From: Telmatactis stephensoni
Taxonomy: Eukaryota; Cnidaria; Anthozoa; Actiniaria; Isophelliidae
Reading direction: 5' to 3'
Assembly (NCBI GenBank): GCA_029948255.1
Contig: JALIZF010001540.1
Location: 186,001-250,000 of the forward strand
Length of the DNA: 64,000 bases
This document shows, piece after piece, positions 24,801 through 36,700 of the stretch (its first letter is position 1; every line of letters starts with the position of its first letter). The notes beneath the pieces are model-generated. The model saw only the letters and a program-made list of their open reading frames with translations, was not told the DNA's origin and did no database searches. A program made the translations under genes and the position numbers.

Positions 24801-26512
24801 GAGCAAGCCAAATGTGTGTTTACTTCTAACAAATTCATCGTTTTACGTCCTGAGGAAAACGCGTGACAGTGTTGCGTGACAAAGTTTTTACCTTTGATAA
24901 CTCGAAAACCAAACGAGGAAAATTTCTCAAATATTCAAGAAAAACTTCTCTTAGGGTATATAAGCAACATACTTCAGACTAATTTAAATGTGATCAATAT
25001 GAAGCATGAATTTTTCCGATGACGTCACATGAAAACCAAGAATTCCGGAAACCGCTAACAGCAGCCCCACCGCGGCTACAGAGAATGATGTTAAATCTAC
25101 AGAAATATGAATTATTTGTGAACTATAAACCAGGAAAAACATTGTTCATCGCAGACACACTCAGCAGGGCTCCAGGAGCACATACCGCGAACAGCAACGA
25201 AGACATGTTTTATGTACACACGGTTGGAAATTTGCCTATAACGTCAATGAAGGTCGAGGAGTTCAAGACAGAAATCGACAAAGACCAAGTATTAAAGAAG
25301 TTGAAAGAAACTGTGAAAATAGGGTGGCCCGACAACAAATCATCCTTGGACCCTATTATTCATCAATACTGGTCTGTGAAGGATGAAATTAGTGAGCAAG
25401 ATGGAATACTTCTCAGAGGAGAAAGATTAATTGTGCCCACATCATTGAGAGCGGAAATGCTGCAGAAAATTCACGGAACACACCTCGGAATCGAAAAATG
25501 TAAACGCCGGGCACGTGATGTGCTATACTGGCCCGGAATGAATGATCATATCACCCAGACCGTGTCAAAGTGTGAAACTTGTTCCACGTACAGAAAGGCA
25601 CAACCGAGAGAACCAATGATGGGCCATGAGGTACCTGAACGCCCGTGGCAAAAGGTCAGCATGGATTTGTTCGAGTTAGACAAAGAAACATACATCGTCA
25701 TAACAGACTACTACTCTAAGTTTTTCGAAGTATCAAAGTTGACGAGTATCAGCGCAGCATCAACAATCAAGCACATCAAACCTCACTTCGCTCGACATGG
25801 CATACCTGAGGAAGTGATTTCCGACAATGGCCCACAATTTAATTGCACAGAATTCAAGGACTTTGCTAGTAAATACGAGTTCAAACACACAACATCGTCA
25901 CCAAGATATCCTCAGTCCAACGGCCTAGCAGAGCGCACAGTACAAACCGTTAAGGGTATTCTAAAGAAGTCAAAACACGACAAGACGGATCCCAACTTAG
26001 CATTTCTGGGTTTACGAAATACACCTATAGATGGTCTCGGGAAATCACCCGCACAGATGTTAATGGGTAGGAGGACGCGAACGCGCCTACCAACGAACTG
26101 TAAATTGTTGGAACCACTCTTCGACACCACCGGGATCAAACCAGGTCTAGAACAGTTACAGAACACGCAGAAGAAATACTACGACAGGGGAGCAAAACCC
26201 CTGCAACCTTTGGTAAAGGGAGAGAAGGTACGAATCCGAGATGACGGTATATGGTACCCAGCGACAGTCAAGCAAACCACCGAACAACCAAGATCATACA
26301 CAGTTGAGAGCAATGGACGAGAATACCGGAGAAATCGCCGTGACCTTCTCAAACTGCCGTCAGATGAGGAGGTTGCTCGGAGCACAACTGAGCCAACTAC
26401 AACAACCGAACCACAACCAGTACCAGAACCACCTGGGGCAACTACCGAGGCATCAAACCTCACCATCACCAGGTCTGGCCGAGTGGTCCGGCCACCAACC
26501 CGCTTTTATTAG
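21808..26512 (+). pseudogene. gag-pol polyprotein of the LTR element (frameshifted and interrupted)
   Basis: The first frame (21825 or an earlier ATG, to 23651) holds gag, two zinc knuckles (CRKCGFIHNAGRC; CRRCKKVGHFAKMC), an aspartic protease (VKLDTGAQCTVM) and the reverse-transcriptase fingers/palm up to LPFGINSAPEVF. A single extra T at about 23649 shifts the frame exactly at the catalytic Asp-Asp motif and creates TGA. The second frame covers the rest of RT and RNase H (SVDSSSYGLGACLLQDG) up to 24300, where a MITE is inserted. After 25045 the frame resumes through an HHCC zinc finger (HGTHLGIEKC...CETC), the integrase DDE core and a C-terminal tail ending near 26512. This copy cannot encode a complete polyprotein. 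Confidence 0.9.
24301..25041. mobile_element. 741-bp MITE inside the RNase H region
   Basis: It is flanked by ATTC on both sides (24297-24300, 25042-25045). Imperfect inverted ends are GGTTTTCACCTACGTCATCG and its counterpart CGATGACGTCACATGAAAACC. Removing it with one ATTC restores an uninterrupted reading frame. There is no coding capacity inside. It is younger than the retrotransposon insertion unless it was carried in. Confidence 0.85.
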
Positions 26513-26736
26513 TGGTGTAACATTTAAGGACTACATTTTGTACATATGAGTACTATGTATATATATCTATTCAAAAACTAAGTTGTTTATTCCTCATGGA
26601 CATGAACTCTTATATAGCCTACTAATTTTTATATTTTATATTACCATATTTCTTCTATTATATAGTTTAATTCACATAGTAGTTTAGTGATTATTGATTC
26701 GTCGTTGTGACTTGTGTACAAACTTGAGAAGGGAGA

Positions 26737-26853
26737 TGTCATGATATATGATCCCATCCGTCACGCAATAATGTCATATAAGTTTATAGGCATCGTATGA
26801 ATAAACGTCTTATGTGCCGAGCATTCATGAGGGCTAGTTCACTAAACCTTACA
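26737..26853 (+). repeat. 3' LTR
   Basis: Identical to the 5' LTR over 117 bp and preceded by the polypurine tract GAGAAGGGAGA. Confidence 0.95.
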
Positions 26854-26963
26854 GTCACGTAACGCGAAAATAACAGCTGCGAAGGAGACTAGTCAGACTA
26901 GTGCAGAAACGGAGACAAAAAAATTATTCGCTTTCAATTTTGTTAGAATTTGTTTCGAAATAG

Positions 26964-27328
26964 CCTGATTTTAATTTTCAAACGGATGCCCTGTAATTCG
27001 CTTCGCTTTCGTCTCGAAAGCATGTTTTGTCTTGTTAATAATTGGTAAAGTGACATGAATTATGCGGGAGACGTCATAAGTAAATGTTTTGTTTTTTCAT
27101 GTTGATTCCAGTGCGTTTTAAAAAACTGATGTTTACAGTGACATTCTAAAAAAGTCTTGAAATATCAATGTCAACATCAATTCATGTTAAAAGCGACCTT
27201 TGCAACGACTTACGGATCAGAAAAGCGTTTTCGAAAAGGGAAAATCGTTTGAAACTTTCACCGTATTCATTCATGCCATCTCTACAAGACGTCACAAGTC
27301 ACAGAAATGTTCCTTTAGTGTTCCTGCC
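26964..27328. other. Spacer between kinase-like and FKRP-like genes
   Basis: No gene is supported. The two genes are convergent here, so this holds both 3' ends. Confidence 0.4.
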
Positions 27329-28309
27329 TTACCAATCCGTCCATCTTAATTTGCCCCTAAAGTCAGGCAGACATGCATTATGGCCTGCCTTTTTACAATG
27401 TAGTAATTCTTGCGAACGATACAGTTTGTGCTGCAGATAATTTACACCGTATTCACTCCTTAGGTAGCTAAAAATATTCCTCCGATAAGGTAACCAGTGT
27501 CCATTGATCTTCATTTTTATATATTGAGGATTTTCAAAGTTAGTAACAAATATAGTCACAATGCCCCCAATCTTCCTTGCTATCGCTGGTGGGAAACATA
27601 GCAAGTAAACTCCATCATTATCTATTAAACCAGTAGTAAAATCTCTTTTAAGAGCGAAATTTGAAATAATTGCATGAAGTTCAGCCTGGCTGTAGCCGTT
27701 TACTCCCATGTCAACATCTCCAGCTTCCCAGGGGAGAACGCTTCGCATCTTTACCGTCCCCAAAGATACCCCCGCAGTGATCTCGAAAGATATATTCTTT
27801 GAATTGAAAAAGTCCACCACCAGGGACATACAGTATTGTATATTGTTGATAATGAACGGATATGCAAATGTTCCTTGATATGCCCAATGACCTTCGTCTA
27901 GCATGATCTTATGAGCAACTGGCTCATCACAGATATCCTCTCCTAAAATTGGGCTATCGCGACCACATAAGTCAAGTTCATTAAAATCCGGTTTTCTAAA
28001 GCGAAAGACTTTATGCTTGTGAGCAAAAGGAAGAAGACTTTGGTACTTTTGGCGACGGTTTGCCATTTTAGTTCCCTTGCATTTCTCCTGATTACTAACT
28101 TGAAAAAAGACCTCGGGTCGCACTCCACTTACTGCTCCAGCTTGTTTGGCTGTTAGGAAAAAGTCTGTAGTAGACAATGAAATCAATTCTTCGTCAAACA
28201 AAGATCCTTTTTTATGTGACTTTAACCGCTCAACACTCGTGATTCTTCCCATAAATGAAGACGCTATGTTGTCACAGATCATCAAGTCCCCAATCGAATT
28301 GCTATACTC

Positions 28310-29888
28310 TACGAAAGCCGAGAAGGGACTTCAGACTTCCGAGTTAATAATTTCCGAGTTAATAATTTCCGAGTTAATAATTTCCGAGTTAATAATTTCC
28401 GAGTTAATAATTTCCGAGTTAATAATTTCAGACTTCATAATTTCAGACTTCATAATTTCAGACTTCATAATTTCAGACTTCATAATTTCAGACTTCATAA
28501 TTTCAGACTTTAATGTCCAAGTTGACTCAATAGAAATTCAGGAGGCATTCGGCCTTGACAAACTTTTAGTCACAACTTTTTAGAATCGCGTTCAATTTCA
28601 CTAGCTTTTTAGGAACTTTTACTCCAATTATCCAGCTACACATTGGCCTTAAGCGATTTTGTTGAAGAGAAATATTTTGGGAGTAATTTTAACAAAACCT
28701 GACCGCACTGTTTAGAAATGACCCACTCTAAATCAAAATTTTGTTGGTATAAATGGATGAAACACAGGGAATCAAACTACAATGAATCAAACTTCAAGCT
28801 GAGTGAGTTTCACAAAAATCGTCGGAGTAGAAATGCGAGGACGATTGGCCGCCAAAAGTGTACCCTAAAAGTGCTCTAAAATCGTCATGAATCTTTATAG
28901 GCACCCCTTGTACTCTGAGAAAAACAACCACGAACCTCAAATGACAACGAAAAGGTGACTTTCTGCCTAATAAAAGTGTAAAACTGATCGCCCACAGGAC
29001 AAGCCGTTAAAGAATACAAGCAAAGTTTATAATTTATAAAACACTGAAAATGGTTAAAAATCTTGGACGCACTTTAATGCTAGAATTGGACAAATTCTGT
29101 TGCGAAGCTGCTGTTTTAAAGCTAGAAACAATAAATTCAAGGTTCCATTAAACAACTGTACTGATTTTTGTTTTTGTACCCAACATAGATCAGGAGAAAT
29201 AAATTTTACAAAGTACGATATGCTGCACATAAAGCTTGAAACCAGATTTCTTGCGCTTTTGTTTTGAATGCAAACATCCATTCCCTAAAGATGGGCCAGG
29301 GGAAAATAAAAATTCATTTACGTGGAAGTAACAACTTGGACATTATTAGTAAAGTCTGAAATTATTCAGTCTAAAATTATTTAGTCTGAAATTATTAACT
29401 CGGAAATTATTAACTCGGAAATTATTAACTCAGAAATTAGGCAGAAAGGAGGCAGCATGGCCGAGTGGTCAGAGCGTTGGTCTCGCAATCTGGTGGTCCC
29501 AGGTTCGATTCCCACTCTGGCCACTAGCTGAGACTGAATTTGTTCCGATTTCGATTAGTTCAAATTCAGTTTCTCGGCCATGCTTGTAATATAGCCAACT
29601 GGTTTGCCTCCTTGCCAGTTGGGATTCTTAAACACTTTATGTTTGATTATACTTCATTTCAGTTCAGTTCATTTCAACCGCATTTGATTATATACATATA
29701 GATATTTGCGGTATATAAATCTTAAACATTATTATATTATTATTATTAACTCGGAAATTATTAACTCGGAAATTATTAACTCGGAAATTATTAAGTCTGA
29801 AATTATTAACTCAGAAATTATTAACTCGGAAATTATTAAGTCGGAAATTATTAAGTAGGAAGTCTGAAGTCCCTTCTCGGCTTTCGTA
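28310..29888. mobile_element. Foldback-type DNA element with inverted arms of 15-bp repeats
   Basis: The perfect 31-bp terminal inverted repeats start TACGAAAGCCGAGAAGGGAC and end with CAGACTTCC. Inside each end lie direct repeats of a 15-bp unit (TTCCGAGTTAATAAT and TTCAGACTTCATAAT): about twelve units on the left (28335-28512) and an inverted set on the right (about 29355-29450 and 29740-29860). The 6-bp target duplication GAGTAT is at 28304-28309 and 29889-29894 (plus strand ATACTC). The ~830-bp centre has no convincing gene. The architecture resembles FB/Foldback elements, with arms built of short direct repeats. Confidence 0.85.
29451..29748 (+). mobile_element. tRNA-derived SINE
   Basis: The head GGCAGCATGGCCGAGTGGTC contains an A-box-like GGCCGAGTGG; a B-box GGTTCGATTCC lies ~40 bp later, a promoter layout for RNA polymerase III. 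A non-tRNA body follows, with TGGCCACTAGCTGAGACTG and CTTGCCAGTTGGGATTC, then a tail ending in ATTATTATT. It interrupts the right repeat arm of the foldback element, so it is the younger insertion. The tRNA part is not followed by a mature tRNA end, so this is not a tRNA gene. Confidence 0.75.
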
Positions 29889-30608
29889 ATACTCATATCG
29901 TTGAGAATGCGTCCAGTTGCACAAGCTCATTCTGTAACAAGGTATTTCTAGCTTGTCCTCGTCCAGTATGGAACCGCTTACAAAGTCAAGTTCTGGTACA
30001 TTTTCCAAGGCGTGCAAGAGCCACCCTGCACTATGATCAGAATCGTGCTCCAACAAGTTGTATTTGGAATTTAGAAACAAGAAGTATGGTGTCTTAACTT
30101 TGTAAATAAGGGAGTTAAACTGATTCCCAACAGTTTCATTTCTTTTATTTGAGACCAAAACTCTCATTTTGGGAAATTGTTGGCGTAAATGCACTTCTTT
30201 AGTTTGTAAACACGATTGAGATGTCTCATCGTCTCGATATAAAATGATGGTCAATAACTCTTCAAATATCTCCAAGTCGTTGGCCAGCTTGTGTCTTGGC
30301 GGACGGTCAAGTTTCTTTGTTATATTTGTATAAGTACCTGTTCCATTGGATGAACTACTTTCTTGAAGTTGTTGTTGTTGTTGTTGTTGTTGCTGTTGGA
30401 AGTTTCTTGATTTTAGATGATCTATAGTACTTTGTAGTTCTCTTAATTGCATCTTCATTTGAAGATATTCTTGGACAGATCCAAAGCGTAGCAGTTCTTT
30501 TCTCTGTTCGCATTTATTTTGTGGCACAAAGGTCAGGATTGAATACAGAAAAATAACTTGGAAGATGAGAAACACCAGTAAATGCGTGCAGAACCGACCA
30601 CGCCACAT

Positions 30609-31269
30609 ATTTCATAAGCTCGACTTTAAGCTTTAAGAAGAAGATGCTTTGAAATTTCTTATGCATAAATACTTGCAAAAACACGAACCATATCAAAATC
30701 ATGGAGCATAGACGCCTAGACCGAAATGGACATTGGGAAATATTTTGTTTTTTAATGTTAATTTAAGGTCGTCTTAAAGATTCGTTGTGTTACAATCAAT
30801 CAATCAATCAATCAATCAATAACTTTATTAAAGTGTCAATGGCTTCTAGCTGGCCACAAGTAGCCTACTAATTGGGGACACTGTTACCTAAATGGTCGTT
30901 TCTTCCACTTATTTTAATTCGTACTACAAGTCGATCTTCAGAGGGCAGATGGTATGAACAGTCAGAATACAAACAAACTGACTAGAGAATATGCCTTGTC
31001 ATAACGAGCCACAACTTCCTTAGACGGTGACTACATACATACATACATATTTTATTCAGCATCACAATTTAAAAAAAAACTATTTGCATTACAATATAAA
31101 CATTGTACAAGCTTTTAGGTGCAAGCCATCTACAATTACTTACACGGACTAGCCAAGGATGGCTCAAAATATCATCAAATATAAATGAACGATACAAGCA
31201 TCATAGTAAAATTTCTCAAAATCTAGATGCTAGATAATGTATAGAGGTATATATAGATAGACGCGAATC
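30609..31269 (-). repeat. Upstream flank with two minus-strand retroelement tails
   Basis: (CAAT)n at 30793-30820 followed by AACTTTATTA, and (CATA)n at 31033-31050 followed by TTTTATTCAGC, read on the minus strand as AATAAA-type signals followed by (ATTG)n and (TATG)n tails. They are probably 5'-truncated LINE or SINE copies in reverse orientation. No coding sequence is recognised. Confidence 0.5.
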
Positions 31270-33758
<2,489 letters not shown>

Positions 33759-36700
33759 GGAACGAGATATCGAAGGTTGAAGGACTGGAGGGACTCCGTG
33801 AACTACGTGAGTTGGTGCTCGATAGAAACAAAATTAAGGTAAAGGATTTATAAATAATAGAACGATGTAATACCAAATATAGAAGTGTCATTTACCAAAT
33901 ATGGAAGTGTCATTTACCAAATATGGAAGTGTCAATTACCAGATATGGAAGTGTCATTTACCAAATATGGAAGTGCCATTTACCAAATATGGAAGTACCT
34001 GTTATCAGAAATGCCTGTTACCAAATATGGAAGTGCCGGTTTCCAAATATGGAAATACTTGATACCAAATTTGGAGGTACCAGTTACCAAGTATGGAAGT
34101 ACCAGTTACTAAATTCGGAAGTGTCAGTTACCAAATATGGGAGTGCTATTTACCAAATATGGGAGTGCCAGTAACCAAATATGCTATTCTAAAGTGTTCG
34201 ATAATAGCCCATGCAAATCGTGGGTTAATGGAATATACTGCACTTTGATTAGCCAATGAGCTTTTAGAATTTCGTAAAGAACACGAAGATTGAATATTGA
34301 TGGGTATTTATCTCGTTTTTGTATAGAGCTTATCAGAATATTCATTTGTCAACCAGTGGAATCTTGTAGAACTTCACATCGAGGAGAACAGGTAATCAAA
34401 AGCTTTAAGATGGTTTGGGAGGGTTGAGGGTTTGTACCTGCTGCGAAGGTAATCGCCGCTGCGGTACCCTTTGTACTCAGGCGAGGGTACACAGACGAGT
34501 TTACAACCCTGAAGCCCGCCGCACACGTTGATAAACTGCGTAAGGAAACTCCACGCGAGGCACTTTTCTCACCGTGTGCTCCTTTACCTACTCGATTTTT
34601 GGCCTCGCGTAGCCAAAGATGCAACGTCTGCGGCGAGAAATCGTCTGAGCTAAGTGCCTTATGTGGCAGTTTCCTCACGCAGTTTCTCAACGTGTGCGGC
34701 GAGCTTAAGGGACGACAGTCGTGAACGCCTGTGAGCAATTCATTTCAAATGGAGACAGCCTTGGAGACCCATGGCTATTAAAGAGATGGGAAAGGCAGGA
34801 AGAATTAGTTCTAACTGGTCTGGCTATTTCACCGTTAGGTTGAGAGGATTGTCACATATCGAATGCCTACAAAACCTACAGCGTCTTTATATCGGAATGA
34901 ACAGGATCCAAGTAAGTAAAATTTTTTAACTGACATTACTGAAGAAATAGAAAACTCGCGCGCGTGCTGTGTGCAGATTTAGAGCATGCGGGGATTGATC
35001 AGAACACGAGAGAAGTGTTAGAGAACGCTTCTCGAAGTGTTCTGATCAGTCCCCAAGTGCTCTAAATCTGCACACAGCACAGCGATCAAGTTTTCTATTT
35101 CTTTTATAAAATGACCATCATATAACGCGCGCTCTCATTGGCCGAAGGACGCGTATACTGCGAACTCTAAATATGCACACACCGCACACGCGCGCACTTG
35201 CTCGAAAACGTATTTTATACAAGAAATAAAAAACCTACCTGCTGTGCTGTATGCAGATTTAGAGCACTTTGGAATTGATCAGAACACTTGAGAAGCGTTT
35301 GAGAAGCTCTCGGCTACGCCTCCTGCTTCATTAACACCTCTCTCGTGTTCTGATAAATCCTCGCGTGCTCTAAATATACACACTGCACGGGCGCGCGTTT
35401 TTTATTTCTTCAATCAAGAAATGGTTTTATGGAGAAAAAGTGTTCGCTCAAAGACGATGTCAGTGAATGAAGCGTTTTTAGTCATACTAATTCTTTGCGG
35501 TTATTTCTAGGACTTTGTAGAGCTAGAAAAACTCGAGCCGTTATCAAACCTTATAGAACTATCTGTCATCAACAATGCAGTAAGTCATATATATACAAAA
35601 TAATACTTCTGGGTCCAGTTACGTAAAACGTAACGTCGAGCGTAACTGCTAACGTGAGACTTTACTAACGGTGGTTTAACGGGGCTGAACGTCCAACGTT
35701 AAGTTTTACGCAACTGGCCCCTGCACGTCAAAGTTTACGCCATAAAAATATGACATAAGAAGCGTGTATAGCTTACGCTAAACGTTAACTTACATAACGG
35801 ACACTCTACGTAAACTGGTTCCATCTTTATCAGAGGTTTCCATATAAATGGGAGCGTGCGTAACTTACTCAAAGATTACGATACTTGCGTAACACGTTAA
35901 CTTACGTTATGTACACTACACTATATTTAACGTACATCTAGTCTAGTCTAGTTTCGATGAATGAGGAACGGAACGGCACGTACGCAATACGTAAACTATA
36001 TACATAACGTACTCTACACTAACGCTAGTTTTGTAAACGTGCGTAACGTATACTAGTTAAGTTGATTTCGTATGAATGAGAATGATACAGTACGTACGCA
36101 ACATGTAAACTTGCGTAGAAGCGGAAGGGTATGCTTACACAACTAAATTACCACAGGTAACCCGTCGTTTGCTTCATCGTCCAACTCTGGTGTTCAGAAT
36201 GCCTGGCTTACTTTGTATTGATGGGATCCCTGTGTCGAACGAAGAAAGAACCAAAGCTGAGATTTACTTCTTAGAACAACAGGTAGGCTTTTAAAGGGCT
36301 TTTTTCCCCGCGCAAATGGAAATCTCGGTAAATAACGTGTCTAGTACTTTTTCCTGAAACCTACGGAAGGAAAAGCACTCTTATACCAAGAGACCATACT
36401 ACCAAGAGAGCGAAACTCAGTATTGATGTTTGTGCGATGTTCATGGCGACTAAAGCTATTTTAGTAACTTTGCCATCGCGCGCGCAAGGCTCTAAACATT
36501 TGAAGTGCTCGCGGACGTGACCGTTTGCTTTCGGCATTTGAATTCTATTGTTTAAGAGCCTTGCGCGCGCGCTGGCCAAGTTACTAAAAAATAACCGTAG
36601 TCGCCACGAACATCGCACAGACATGAGTTTCGCTCTCTTAGTATTATGATCTCTTGCTTATACTCAGTAACAACTTTTTATTTAAGGCATAATGAGTTTT

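Larger units (their letters stand above)
21691..26853 (+). mobile_element. Ty3/gypsy-type LTR retrotransposon, recent, defective
   Basis: It is flanked by a 5-bp target duplication GTCAC (21686-21690 and 26854-26858). Identical 117-bp LTRs begin TGTCATGATATATG and end CTAAACCTTACA. A primer-binding region, TGGTGTCAGAAGTGG, directly follows the 5' LTR, and a purine tract GAGAAGGGAGA precedes the 3' LTR. Domain order gag-PR-RT-RNase H-IN places it with Ty3/gypsy (Metaviridae-like) elements. No env-like frame is seen. Identical LTRs imply recent insertion, yet it carries two inactivating lesions. Confidence 0.95.
20387..26963 (+). pseudogene. HTH-like/coiled-coil/kinase gene interrupted by an LTR retrotransposon
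   Basis: Exon 1 (20387-20424, ends GTAAGT) joins exon 2 at 20489 through a split Trp codon. The N-terminus (VEWLKKHFEVSSNHEKVAVD) looks like a small helical DNA-binding module. A segment (KFSDESNNTFGKAVRQAFPG ... GDKTYESLQSK) is present twice in tandem. A Lys/Glu-rich coiled coil follows (about 170-215). A kinase N-lobe ends the exon: IGEGSYGEC glycine loop, VVVKTM lysine, REARAM helix C, LHNDLKNNNVLV catalytic loop (HND instead of HRD) and FIIDLGKAC (DLG instead of DFG). The LTR element (21691-26853) enters nine codons after DLG. Beyond it the frame continues about 33 codons to TGA at 26961 without recognisable kinase C-lobe sequence. The C-lobe may be in unseen exons, or the gene may have been truncated already. 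Confidence 0.7.
27329..30608 (-). pseudogene. FKRP/LicD-like Golgi phosphotransferase gene, split by a foldback element
   Basis: The N-terminal part (30608-29889, 240 codons) and C-terminal part (28303-27329, 324 codons plus stop) are one intronless frame cut at GAGTAT. Removing 28310-29888 and one GAGTAT copy rejoins them exactly, giving about 564 aa (human FKRP is 495). There is a short cytoplasmic tail, a signal-anchor helix (residues 8-27, LLVFLIFQVIFLYSILTF), a stem with a Gln tract, then a GT2-like region (KTPYFLFLNSKYNLL). The C-terminal LicD nucleotidyltransferase fold has FEITAGVSLGTVK and LPWEAGDVDMGV with the metal-binding D-V-D. FKRP-family proteins transfer ribitol phosphate onto alpha-dystroglycan glycans in the Golgi; the substrate here is unproven. 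As sequenced the allele is disrupted, unless the insert is spliced out as an intron. Confidence 0.8.

Noticed and set aside
28146..28583. 145-aa open frame with repeated ELIIS/DFIIS peptides
   Set aside because: It is produced by the 15-bp direct repeats of the foldback element arm.
29451..29522. tRNA gene on the plus strand
   Set aside because: The A-box and B-box are present, but the 3' side does not close an acceptor stem and is followed by a SINE body and (ATT)n tail.
33871..34185. CRISPR-like array (regular short repeats)
   Set aside because: The units are contiguous, with no unique spacers, in a eukaryotic intron. The same applies to the arrays at 12261, 37580 and 44990.
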